A stretch of DNA of 64,000 bases from Polytrichum commune (taxonomy: Eukaryota > Streptophyta > Polytrichopsida > Polytrichales > Polytrichaceae), in assembly GCA_950295325.1 (NCBI GenBank), contig OX485804.1, positions 31,062,001 to 31,126,000 on the forward strand, given 5' to 3'. The notes beneath the pieces are model-generated. The model did not search any database, was not told where the DNA came from, and saw nothing but the letters and a program-made list of their open reading frames with translations. The position numbers and the translations under genes were made by a program. Positions within the stretch are counted from its first letter, which is position 1. Each line of letters begins with the position of its first letter. Below, piece after piece: positions 1-10,513 of the stretch.

Positions 1-827
1 TCTAAGGAGAATGAAATTATTTTATACGAAATCTTGAATATGGAAATTGCTACAAATTTCAAATCGTACATGCTAGGATTACACATAGTTGATCTATAGG
101 TAACCCATAACCGCTCATCTCAATCCTACTCCTTGCCTATGATAGTTGTCACAACTCTTATGTGGGTAATTGATCACATGCCGCCACCACGTAAACTTTA
201 ACTTTCTTCGCCTAAAGAATATAGAACCCATCTATGTCGGATTACATGACCTAGTGAGCGGTTAAATGGACTTGGTTGACTATGAATGCCTTGACCTTGA
301 ACCTCATAGGTACAACCATGTGGATGGAATCTTTGAGTGAGGCCACCACATGTGCTATCACCCAATTCATTTGCCTACTAGCCTCAAGGTTGCTTGATGT
401 GCTAGAACACAATCTTTCTCCCTTTCATGGGATATTGGAAGGGACCGTGTGTCTCATATCTTGCTACCAAAAACAAAACTAAAAAAACAAAATCTCACAC
501 CAAACCTAAGGAAAGTCAATGCAACGATCATTAACTTCAACATGATGGTTTACATGCTTATTTCAATTGATCAAATTACACAATTTACTTCATCACATTT
601 GTTTTGACACCCGCTATTGCATCTTGTAGCTTCAAGGCTAGTTGGTCCAAGGACTAGGTGAATAGCCCACATGGGAGCCTCCTCTCGGAGATACCATCCA
701 TTGGGTTTCGGGTCTATGGTGCTCCAATACCATCTAATGCTACATCAATATTTGATTAAGGACGTATTTGTGGAAAGCTATATATGGATTTTGTTAATTC
801 TTTGCGCCTTAATATCTTCATTTTATG
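1..827. other. Unannotated AT-rich spacer
   Basis: I see no gene, RNA or structured repeat here. The only open frame of note, 276-482 plus, is 68 codons with no recognisable motif and is probably chance. The stretch ends at the TA that borders the first TIR element. Confidence 0.5.
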
Positions 828-829
828 TA

Positions 830-1566
830 AGGTAGAGGGTGCTTAAATCAACACCCCACCCAAAACCAACACCTATAAACGCATCCCAATCACCAACACT
901 TTATTGCCTTGAAGTGTTCCCCATGGTGTAGGAGTGTATGGGCCCATGGAGTGACGCTTTTAGGTGGCATTAGTGATGCCACCTCATAGTGACCTCCAGT
1001 GCCTCTATGTAGGGTAGGTAACGGGCTCCACTCTATCTCGGGTTGGTTCAAGGTGGGTTCAGGGTGGCTTGTCAATGCCTACTCTATTCATTCTATACAT
1101 TGCATGGGGGAGGGGTTATTGCCATTCTATTCACAAAGTCACGGAGGTAGGCCCACAAAACACAAAGGGGGTTGGTACCTAGGATGCAAGGTGATGGTTT
1201 TGCAAGTGAATTAGGTGGGATCATGGAGGTGGCCATGTGGCTTTGCGTATTGTTACTAGTTGGTCTTTGATCTAGCTTGGGTATAATACCCAACTATGTT
1301 GTGTTGGTTCTAGGCAATGAAGGTGGGGGTCCTCATCATATCCAAGGTCGTCATACACATGACCTATATATTGGTTTAAGGAAGCTACTGTAGTGGTTTT
1401 GACTTTGAATATTCATCAAATATCTCATTGAGGCTAAAAATATTTGTTCTTTCTTTATAGCTATGTTTAGAAAAAAAGGCTAATATGAATATATACTTTT
1501 TTTATCAACCATGTAGCCATATGTATGTGCAATAGCTTAAATTGTTGGTTTAAGGACCCTCTACCT
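830..1566. mobile_element. TA-flanked TIR element, family 1, copy 1
   Basis: The left end reads AGGTAGAGGGTGCTTAAA and the right end is its inverted counterpart TTTAAGGACCCTCTACCT. Both ends are bordered by TA (828-829 and 1567-1568), the target duplication expected of Tc1/mariner or Stowaway-type elements. The 737-bp body matches the copy at 26458-27212 along its length, including the shared blocks around 905-1010 and 1180-1300. The short open frames inside show no transposase motif, so this is non-autonomous. The assignment to mariner/Stowaway rests on the TA alone; the body is long for a classic Stowaway. Confidence 0.75.
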
Positions 1567-1569
1567 TAT

Positions 1570-1653
1570 GGAGAATATTTTGGGAAATGCATAACATTAT
1601 TTAGATCCATAACAATGTTTTGTGGGACTAACAACATTCCATAGAATATTCTC
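1570..1653. repeat. Small hairpin repeat related to 51.2-51.4 kb
   Basis: The outer arms GGAGAATATTTT (1570-1581) and AGAATATTCTCC (1642-1653) are inverted copies. The interior block containing AGATCCATAACAATGTTTTG matches one arm of the inverted repeat at 51239-51381. It directly abuts the end of the upstream TIR element. It is probably half of a small foldback element. Confidence 0.5.
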
Positions 1654-1754
1654 CACATTTCATTACATGTATTTCCTAATTAATTTTTGGTATGCTAACA
1701 CACAACTAGATCTGTGTAATGTAGGGTGCACCGCATGGGGGTTGGACTTTTCAT

Positions 1755-1850
1755 AGCACATATGAAGTACGACATGAGTGTAAGAAGGGGTATTATTTAA
1801 GGCATTAGCGTACATAGTATACATAAGGAACATGTATAACTCTCTTGGTA
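1755..1850. repeat. Dispersed repeat, direct copy at 29818-29890
   Basis: The block GAGTGTAAGAAGGGGTATTA and its surroundings recur in the same orientation near 29.83 kb, followed in both places by a run close to GCATACATAAGG. No termini can be seen. It is probably a fragment of a larger dispersed element. Confidence 0.5.
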
Positions 1851-1884
1851 AGATAACTTCACATAAGTGCAAACTCAATATTCA

Positions 1885-2085
1885 TGAAGGTTCCAAGCTA
1901 GTTCATGAACCTTCCAACCAATGTTACTAGAGTATTCTACCGATTTCTTGAACCTTCTAAATTAGTTCATGATTCTTCTAAACTAACTTGACATGTGGCA
2001 TACCTCGATTTCATGATAGTGGACCTTTACCTTAAGCAACTTCATGAATCTTCCAAACCAATTTCATAAATCTTTTCACACTATG
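1885..2085. repeat. Degenerate short-motif repeat
   Basis: Variants of the motif TTCATGAACCTTCCAAAC recur about every 35-60 bases in this block (for example near 1883, 1905, 1945, 1968, 2040 and 2068). The spacing is irregular. No function is evident. It may be the internal repeat region of a decayed LTR. Confidence 0.45.
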
Positions 2086-3074
2086 TGGTCTTTGTATTTT
2101 CAAGTTCTCGCCTCCTTCTTTCATTTCTCATTGTTCATTGGCTCCTCTTTGTTATGTGTGTACATGGAAGCCTCTAGCCTTGACGTCAATTTTTTCTTTG
2201 GTCTTTCATTACAGTACCTTGAAGTCGAAGCAAGCAGTGTCAGTTCGAACGGTCACATTAATGATGAGGAACAAGCAATCACTGCAAACATGGTCCAAGG
2301 TTGGATAAGAGAGGCCAATCAAATGCTTGGTAGAACTAGTCATGGGGAGAGATTAGGAGAATCTTATACGTAATGTATCATTCTTTGTGAAATAAAGTTT
2401 TACAATTCATGATATTGATTTATGTGAAGTTGTGAATATGGGTACCAAATCATGAAAATTTTCACAACATGTAGTGAAATTGGTTGAAAGTTCACGTTAA
2501 ATTGGTCGTTTATATTGTGAACTTGGTTCATGATTGTAATGAAATTGGTAGAATCTATTGCTAAACCGGTTTGTAAAATCATGAAATTGAGTTTGCACTT
2601 CTATGGATTCATGTTATCAACAAAGTACTTTTCTCTAGTGCATACATCTAAAATGGGCATGTAGAATTTTGAACTCAAGGTAGATTTACAAAAAGAAGCC
2701 CTAAGATTTAGAGAAAGAACTAACAATAGATGTGTTAGTTTAATCCAATTCATGTTTTCATCCATTGTTGTCACATGGTAATAGTCTTCAATGACCACTC
2801 AACCCATTTTTGTTAGAGTTTGTATTTGGATTTTAGGTTTTTACAAATTGGAGGCTCTTGGAGTGCTCATGGGCTCATGGGCTTGATTGTCGATCTCCGG
2901 ATTGTGGCTAAGGTAGTGTGCTCTTGTCTTTCTTTTTTGGATGCAATCATTGAGTTACATACTATGGATGAGAAAACATTAAGTGATTTTTTCATTGGAA
3001 AGTGAAAGTGGATGTTAAAGGTAACAACAATAAGTAAAACTCATGATTTATGGTTTGCATGTGTAGTAGAGGCA

Positions 3075-3260
3075 TTTATCACATAGCATTGGAAAATCTT
3101 AGTATAAATACATGAGTCATTTTCTAGGATGCCTTTAGTATGGATACATTTGAGTTTCTCTATGAACTTCTTGTATATGTGGGGCTTAATTTCATAGGAC
3201 AACACGCATATCATTTAGGTTTCCAATTAAGAGTCCACCCCCTGGGGTCCACTATCAACA
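3075..3260 (+). promoter_or_regulatory. LTR-like promoter repeat, copy 1
   Basis: A TATA box (TATAAATA, 3103-3110) sits in a repeat that recurs at 39165-39345. Shared blocks are the AGTATAAATACATGAG region, CTTCTTGTATAT and the CTGGGGTCCA block near the end. TATA plus a downstream conserved leader in a dispersed repeat suggests the U3/R region of an LTR. I do not see LTR ends or target duplications. Confidence 0.45.
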
Positions 3261-3394
3261 TTGTCAACATTGTCAACACTTGAATATGCTAAACCAAGGT
3301 TTTCCTCTTTTAGCCCATCCATTTGGGTTGTCTATTTGGGTCAATCTATTTGGGTTGGCTCGCCACAAAATCCTAGTTTTAACAAACACACACC

Positions 3395-3510
3395 ATTTTT
3401 GGACATGTAGGAATTCGTGTCACACTCTCATCCATATTTTGACATGTTGAATTTTATATTGGTGACCATGCGTGAAGCAAAGTGAAACCGCCATCCATTC
3501 TCACCAATGA
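3395..3510. repeat. Dispersed repeat, direct copy near 36320-36440
   Basis: The block around TTTTGGACATGTAGGAATTC recurs as TTTTGGACATGTAAGATTCC near 36.33 kb, with further patchy similarity downstream (GAGGGAATTTA versus GAGGGATTTAA). It is diverged, with no termini visible. Confidence 0.4.
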
Positions 3511-3519
3511 GGGAATTTA

Positions 3520-5590
3520 GATAGTGGTGGTCATGGTCCATGGTTACTAGTGTCATGATGCCCTATATTTCGACAAATTGCTTTCTCTCCTTGAAGTGAG
3601 CACATGCTTAGTAAGGTGGTGTTCAACATGAGAAGCTACCTTTTAAAAAACAAATGATGATATCTCCAAATTATGCTCATCTTCCACAAACAAGTAGTCC
3701 ATCTTATAGAGCCTCTCAAGCTCTTATCATGGACACCAACATCGCCTTGTTACACTTAGCCGTTTGGGTGCAATGACCATTCAAAAACAAAATTGCTCTA
3801 GATGTCAAACAAATTATAAGTTCTCCCTCAGTTCTTGCGAATGGTTATCATATTTGGAGCACGTAGTCCACATTCTTTCAAACACGAACCTTTTTGTAAT
3901 CATTTTTGGAGTCACACCTCACCACATACCATCTAAGTGTAGGTGGTCTATTAAGATGAGTAATCGGATTAGGCATGTCTATGTTATTATAGATGATGTG
4001 GATGGGCTTCCATAGGTCACTAAGGGGGACCATGGGGAGGGTGCATAGTGTAGATGGTTCGACAACATCAACACCCTAAAATCTCTCACAGTAAGTACAT
4101 ATTGATTTTGAGAATGTCCACAACCTTAACAATGGGTCATATGTTGGTTTTTGGTCATCTAATTATAAAATTTCAAACTTTGAACTTTGGGGTTTAGGAG
4201 TTGGGACTGGGGTAGGGAGTTAGGGATTTAGGGTACTTTTGGGGAGGAAATAGGGAGAAAGAAAAGCAAATTTTAAGCTATTCTCTATACACGAGTACTA
4301 CATGTAGTACGGACTTGGACAATGCAAGGTGGGTTGGGACACTAATTTATATCCACACGTGCAACGGACCAAGATGACACAAGATACCACAAGGGGTTTA
4401 GGGGCTTAGAGGCTTGGGGAAATGAGATACAAAAGGATAGATACGTAAATATTGGAAACTTTGAAACATTTAATGTGTTCATCCCCACATGTGCACAACA
4501 TGCTAGGAGCACAAGTCCAAACTAGTTTGAAATACAATGTGCACCATGGGGATGTGTGACAAGTGCATGTCCTCTACATGTTTGTCTTATATTGATTTTT
4601 TGGGGGGTTTCCTCCTGGACTAGATTAGAGACTATAAAACTACTACATCATGCTTGTGGCAACTAGAGCGCACGTGCTATTAAGGAATTTTGTAGTGTGT
4701 AACATGGACGCATGAGAAAAGAAAATTAGCGTAGCATTTGACAATATGGAATGACACAACTTAGTCAACATTGCAATACCGACGATGATTACAACGATGA
4801 CGACGTTATGCGTGCTAGTGTGTGGATCGAATCCCTTTGATGGTTTATTTGAATGTCAAGATGCATGATATATGAGAGGGAAACTTGACAACCAGGGTGA
4901 GATTCAAGTTGAGAACATCCGTTCCATAATGTTTTGGGATATAAGAGAAGGAGTGACATCAAGGGGGTTGATATTACGGAGTTTAGAGTGTTCCCATGAC
5001 ATACGGGCTCGGGGACTGGTGCCTGTCTGCAGCCTGTGGGCCCTGGCTTGGGCTCGCCCTTCCAGAACAGCACGAGCACTCAGATAAAGGGGACGAGTTC
5101 TAGATTCAGGCCCAGTGCTCTACAAATGAAAAAGTGGGAGTGGGACTTCGCTAGGGAGGGGCCAAAACCAATCGCTTCTCGGGCCCCAATTGCCAGTCCG
5201 GATGCCTTCAGACTACAAAGCAAAATTTCCATATTCCTTTTCACTATGATTCGTGCATCCAAATGCTACTGTCAACATGTATGTACTCGTAAGCACTTTC
5301 GTGTGGGCTTTTCGCCTTTTTACAACTTGGCCTCTCCGGCCACTTGAGCGCTCCACCAATAAACCATATGTTCATGGGCTTAACCCTGCGTGTACTATGC
5401 GACCATAATCCGGTCGTGAACAGTTCGATCGAACTCCTTTCATACTAGTTCGGATGGTGTTTGGATTGTTTCAATCACCCTTCTTCATGTTTAGGCATGC
5501 TATGTTCTGCCACGTGGATAAATTTTGATTCGAAAGCGTTTGTTGTTTTTGGATTAATTCAAGTATGGGAGTTGTGCTCTCAATTGGTTT
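3520..5590. other. Spacer without recognised gene
   Basis: Only short open frames occur. A comparatively GC-rich island at about 5000-5340 gives overlapping open frames on both strands (4872-5087 plus, 5036-5347 plus, 4789-5079 minus), as expected of GC-rich non-coding DNA. None carries a motif I recognise. I found no box A/box B pair to call a SINE. Confidence 0.4.
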
Positions 5591-5596
5591 CCAGTG

Positions 5597-5780
5597 GAAT
5601 CGCTCCACAAATGCATGCTTGACACTTGTCACCTCTGCAGTTTAGGGGTAACATATCTTAAATTGGTTTTTTTGTTGATCCCTATGTGCAAACGATTCCC
5701 AATTGATCTAAAGATTAGCATGACACTCAAGTGCATCATGTCCTAGACATCTATTGTTGGACATTTTTGTTGGGATCAAA
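5597..5780. repeat. Dispersed repeat, inverted copy at 28801-28982
   Basis: The sequence here matches the reverse complement of 28801-28982 almost throughout: ATGCTTGACACTTGTCACCT, the following GTTTAGGGG block, and the CACTCAAG block before CCTAGACATCTA. The pair is long and moderately diverged. It is too far apart to be a foldback and is best read as two insertions of one element in opposite orientation. Confidence 0.6.
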
Positions 5781-6430
5781 AACCAACCCCAATTTGGTTT
5801 CTAAATTTTTGCACCTCAAGGCCATTGTTGACAATCCTAATATAATCTCCTTCATAGCAAAACTTCAATGCTTAAAATTTGGACTACGAGTAGTCGCCTC
5901 TAAAATGCAAACATCTTTACGGTTGGATTTGTCAGAAAAAAACTTTAGATCTTCGACTATAATCGCTGAAATTGAGGTCACATTTTCTAGGCGCATTTGA
6001 GGAAAGTTGGGCATGGGAAGTTAGGGAATAAATGTGATTTCAAAATATGTGCAATTTGGATAAGTGAAGAAAATCAAGTTGCATAGAAGAGCCTCCCATG
6101 GAACTCATGGGCTTCTCCAGTTTAGTTTCGGTTGATGAGCTTAGAGGATTGTCAAAATATATACTCAAGAAATCCCTTCCCCTGGATGGTCATCATCTTT
6201 GTCCATTCCACTTCCTTATGCAAATGGTGAACAGTCCATGTTGCATGTCCTCGCATGTCTTACCAATTTTACCCAAGGTCATGAGTCTATGCCATATATC
6301 AAACATGTTGTTTCAATCATTTCAAAATATGTTTCAAGTTATTTAGCTTGTTCAGAACATTAACATTACTAAGTCATATGGCTGACTCCAGTTTCTATAT
6401 TTAGCATACAATAGGGCTTCAACTATTTTA

Positions 6431-6600
6431 CTTTCATGGGAAGAAACTTAGATAATAGGAAGAAATTGACATCGTGTAAAAAATGAATAGTAATATGAAT
6501 GTTGTGAGTAGTGCCAGTATTTTGAGTGAATAGTGAACCATGCTTTGCATGATTGATGTTGGGAATATAACTTCACCCAATTTTCAAAGTGTCAACTTGT
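6431..6600. repeat. Dispersed repeat family 4, copy 1
   Basis: It starts near TTCATGGGAAGAAACTTAGA, continues with AT-rich GAATAGT motifs and closes with GTTGGGAATATAACTTCACC. The same order of blocks recurs at 37880-38075, and its first half at 25912-26040. The GAATAGT and AATATGAAT runs form a degenerate internal tandem. Ends and target duplications are not visible. Confidence 0.55.
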
Positions 6601-7363
6601 GTCTATGGACAATAACCAAATAATATTAATTTGGTTGGGGGGAGGGGCATTTAATATACAATAATTACTTGGAAATTACTTGGAAATTCTAGGGTCCGGT
6701 GAATTGCCCAAATACTTGAGCAATGTTATAATACATATGCAACCACATGTAGAAGAGGGATATCCCCTAAATTGATTTTTTTCAAGTTCAAGACTTGAAG
6801 ATTCCCAAAGTTCCATCCTTGTTTCATATATGATAGAGCTTACAGACCAAATTTGCTTGACATGATCATTTTCATAGAAGCGCCCGCAACATGAGTGGAA
6901 AACAAAAAAAAACATAGTATACGTAAACTGACATAAGCAACATTTAGGATTAAGAGCACTTATTTATGTTGTTCATTGCATGCAAGGAAATGCCAACAAA
7001 ACCAATAGGATCCAAATTTATGCAATCGATGGAGAAGTGTAAATCAATCTCACCAACATGACAAGGTTCTATGTGGCAAGTTATTAGTCCACGGTTTTGT
7101 TCCTATACATAGAACATTTTACCTTGAGATGGAACCACGCCATGATGTTCGGCAAGTTACAAATTGAATGATTCTTGTGCACAAAGCCAATAAGAGGAGG
7201 AGATAGAGGAGGAGATGCTCTTAGAGACATCCGTGGACATGTAATTATTATCGTAAATGAATACAAACAAATTGCAAAATCACAAAACGAAGACAATTCG
7301 AACAAGAGAATGCGGAAACCAACAAGGAGCAACAACCTTGAGGACAGTGGCAATTGAGAGCTT

Positions 7364-7378
7364 GGGGGGGGGGGGGGG
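7364..7378. repeat. Homopolymer G tract, 15 bp
   Basis: This is an uninterrupted run of 15 G. It is one of seven G or C runs of at least 12 bp in this otherwise AT-rich window. Confidence 0.9.
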
Positions 7379-7470
7379 CCACAATTCCCCTTGTGGGGAA
7401 ATAAGGAGGCTTGGGAACAACACCGAAAGCTTGGGAACCGGGAATGAGGTTTAGGAAATGTAGGCGGTGA

Positions 7471-7787
7471 CACTAGTAGAAAAATATGCCAAAAATAACC
7501 GTAGCCAAAATTGGCTGCAGTTCTTTTCATCAGCCTGATCTGCAAACATTAAACAACTGCATATTTGTTTTTTGGGTTAACGATTGAAATTTTAGGAATT
7601 TGGGGGCATGTAATACCGTTGGAAAGGTCTTGGAAATACCTTTCCAAGGGTACTACACGCCCCATAAAAAAAACTACACTTGAAAAGGGAAACGATTATA
7701 GTCGTTTAGTGACTGTTGATTAGGCTAGTAAAAATAACCACAACCGATTTTGGTTGCGGTTTTTTGGGGCATAGTTTTCTAGTAGTG
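7471..7787. mobile_element. CACTA (En/Spm)-type miniature element
   Basis: The left end is CACTAGTAGAAAAATATGCC and the right end is the inverted GGCATAGTTTTCTAGTAGTG, giving the signature CACTA terminus. The TIR similarity runs about 45 bp inward and includes the subterminal motif ATAACCGTAGCC / ATAACCACAACC, a pattern typical of subterminal transposase-binding repeats in this superfamily. At 317 bp there is no room for a transposase, so it is a non-autonomous miniature element. The 3-bp flanks are TGA and AGA, so the target duplication is imperfect. An open frame of 153 codons (7084-7545 minus) overlaps the left end and shows no motif. Confidence 0.85.
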
Positions 7788-8410
7788 AGAGAACTCAAGT
7801 AATAGGGAAATTAGGGAGCTTGAGAGCTTTAGTGATCCATTTATAATGGACTATGGATGAGGTTAAATAGATGAGAAACTTACTTTTTTGATGATAATTC
7901 CTTGGATGGACATAACTACCTCAATCAATTTTGGATGATTGCGGTAGATGGAAGTTCATAGGATAAAGATTACATCTATGTATGCCCATAAAATGAGTTC
8001 CATGTACCTCATAAATGCATGTGAAATTATATATGCCATAATGTCTACAAATAGATAAAATGGACACAACTAGTAAATAAAAACTTGCATGTTTTTAATA
8101 GGGGAAGGAAGAGTAACCACCAAATCCATTAATTCATGGATTTTGAAGAGTATATAAAGAAACCATATCAAGCACCTAAAGGTCCTCATTCAACATCAAA
8201 CATCTTACATGATTGTCGCGATAAACTATCAGGAGCACATTTTTGAAGACCCTTTTGAAGACTCTTCCAAAGACCCTGTCGCACGTGACATCCATCCTAA
8301 TTGCCCCACTTAAACATCACCAACATCACATACACACTCTCTTAAAAATCATTTGTAACCCTTCCTCACCATAAGCATCACATACCCCCCATTTGCCAGC
8401 CCACCCCCAC

Positions 8411-8499
8411 CCAAGTCCTTGGTTGAGGCATAAATGCCAGCCAGGAACGGAGGGAAGTAGCATATCAACTGTCCATTTATGTCTCAACCAGGGACTTGG
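8411..8499. repeat. Short hairpin with 26-bp arms
   Basis: CCAAGTCCTTGGTTGAGGCA (8411-8430, arm continuing to 8436) is the near-perfect inverted counterpart of 8473-8499, with about two mismatches and a 36-base loop. The folded RNA would be a long imperfect stem, the shape of a small-RNA precursor. It could equally be a tiny foldback element or chance duplication. No TIR or target duplication is evident. Confidence 0.6.
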
Positions 8500-8687
8500 C
8501 TCTCCCTCCACAAAGGCACTCTGGAAAGGCCACGGTAACTGGATTATTACTCTTGTGTATTTTACTCTCACCATCTCATCCACTAAGATAGGTTAAAATA
8601 GGAGGTTATTTCCCCACGATTTGAATCACGTCCAAGCCACGCCATTTTGGTAGCTCTTAGGTGGTAGTTTGGATTCAATGCTTGATC

Positions 8688-8872
8688 AATAAGGGAGAGA
8701 GGGAATTATCGTTTACGAGCGTGCCTCTCCTTTGATTCATCCAACATAAAAGCAATGAAATAGTGTGCGTTCCAAAGTTTTATTTTTTTCCAGTTAATAT
8801 GACAACGGAATTAGTTTTGAAGACCCCGAATTAGTGTACTTGAGGTCATTTGAGATGAATTGGCAACAAACC
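8688..8872. mobile_element. Partial foldback element, family F
   Basis: It contains GAGAGGGAATTATCGTTTAC, CATCCAACATAAAAG and CATTTGAGATGAATTGG, which match the element at 15341-15581 in the opposite orientation. The similarity stops at 8872, exactly where the TA-flanked element at 8875 begins. The missing half was not found on the other side of that insertion. Confidence 0.55.
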
Positions 8873-8874
8873 TA

Positions 8875-9312
8875 GAGTAGACAAACCCATTTCTGTTAAC
8901 TTAAACAGTTTCACATAAGTGTAGACATGTGTGAAAGTGGAGTGACTTTTCCTAAGTCTAGAAATTGACATCACAACATCTAACCAAAAAGAAAAAGTCC
9001 AAAATATTTCCAAGTTTTAGAATTATTGGAAAATTCCAAAGGCAAAATTCTCTCCCAACCCAATAGGTAGACCTATTTTCAATATTTGGGAGACTAAAAC
9101 TTGAGTATAGTGAGTGCACTTTTCAAGGAACCCAAATCCGTGCCTGTTGAACGTATTTTTCCCATCATGCCGAATGTGACATCTACATGAGTGATTCTTC
9201 AAGTGTTTCCCCTTCATGTTAGACATTGACAGTTACATGTGTGAAACTTCACAACTTTAAGGGACTCTATGTATTAAGATTGGGAGGTTTTTGGAAATGG
9301 GTTTGTCTACTC
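8875..9312. mobile_element. TA-flanked TIR element (mariner-like), 438 bp
   Basis: The first 19 bases, GAGTAGACAAACCCATTTC (8875-8893), are perfectly inverted at 9294-9312. Both ends are bordered by TA (8873-8874 and 9313-9314), the duplication used by Tc1/mariner elements. No transposase reading frame is present (the longest is 67 codons), so the copy is non-autonomous. The perfect TIRs suggest that it is young compared with the surrounding DNA. Its left flank is a family F repeat. Confidence 0.8.
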
Positions 9313-9315
9313 TAG

Positions 9316-10513
9316 TCTTGGCGAGTAGTATAGAAATCAAACTAAGAAAGAATTAATTCCAGAAGCTTTTTCCTATACCAAACTTTGCGTGAAGAAATTA
9401 TTTCATGATCCAAAGGTTGCACCACACTTGTGACACTAGGTGATAAGAAAAAAATAGTAATTTTGTTGAACTACAAGGTTGAAAAACCAAATGATTCACC
9501 CCCTACCAACATGCTTGAGGGAACGAGTACCATAATTAAAAGTATCTTTCAGTTCTGAGATTTGAAATGTACATTAAGGCTCATCATCCAACTTTCAAAT
9601 GCTTATGATGTCATCAAGGGCGTTCGGTTTGCAAACCACCACAAATAACTTCTTAGCAACCACCGTGCAAAGCACCTTGGGCGTAGAGAAATGTAAATAA
9701 TCGTAGATTTCAACTTTGTCGGTGCATGTCGTGTTTACCGAAGGAGCAACAATGAGACGGTCCTTCTAAATTTTGCGCCCATGAACTTTTCCTTGCACTA
9801 TGTCTTGTTTGGTTGGGTACAATAAATAAAACTAGTCTCATCCATATTGTTAACATCTTTTGCTACTATAAACAGGGTGGATGAGATCAATGCTACCAAA
9901 TTGTGTGCAAGTTGTTTTTTGTGCAAATGTGGTCATCAACACCAAAATTGTTGAAATTATAACCAAAATAAAAAGCACTTGCCACTCAAGCCTACCATCA
10001 CCTCTACAGCCAAGAAACCAAAGAGTGGCATGGGCAAATCTAGGAGTATAAGATAGTAAGGACTAAAAATTCCAATCCAAAGAGATGCGAGCTTCAGGTG
10101 TGAAGACAAATTCTAAATCAAGAGAGAAATCAACAACTTCAACATTCTAGTTTACAGATCCAATAATCCTTAAACCCTTAACATCCACCCAAATCCAAAG
10201 ACCGAAAAGTGCAACATTTGTTTTGAAATCTATGTTTTAAACAATTAACTTAAGTTAACCCATTGATGAATTCATCATATACTCCCAATCCCAAGGAAAA
10301 TCATTAATGTGGGTTCCACCAATGCTCACTTTATCTTTCTCTATTTTATGACAAATTGGGCCTAAAAGATATTGTATTACAAGCGTTGTAGTTGTAACAT
10401 TGGGATAATTTAGCACTAGAAAGTTTGGTCGATGGGAAATGCACTAGATAATCGTGGTGTCGTATTTATCAAGTGCCGTATTATTAGGGTTGGACCGTAT
10501 GTAAGGAGTACAT
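9316..10513. other. Spacer, with dispersed repeat near its end
   Basis: No recognised gene. The part at about 10340-10500 matches 49680-49850 in the same orientation: ATGACAAATTGG, GTTGTAGTTGTA, then GGTGTCG and CAAGTG blocks in order. The solo LTR at 10514 is inserted in or beside this older repeat. Confidence 0.5.

Noticed and set aside
5340-5460. Possible SINE or tRNA-like box B (AGTTCGATCGAACTC)
   Set aside because: The run is self-complementary and no box A, tRNA-like fold or A-rich tail is in the right place.
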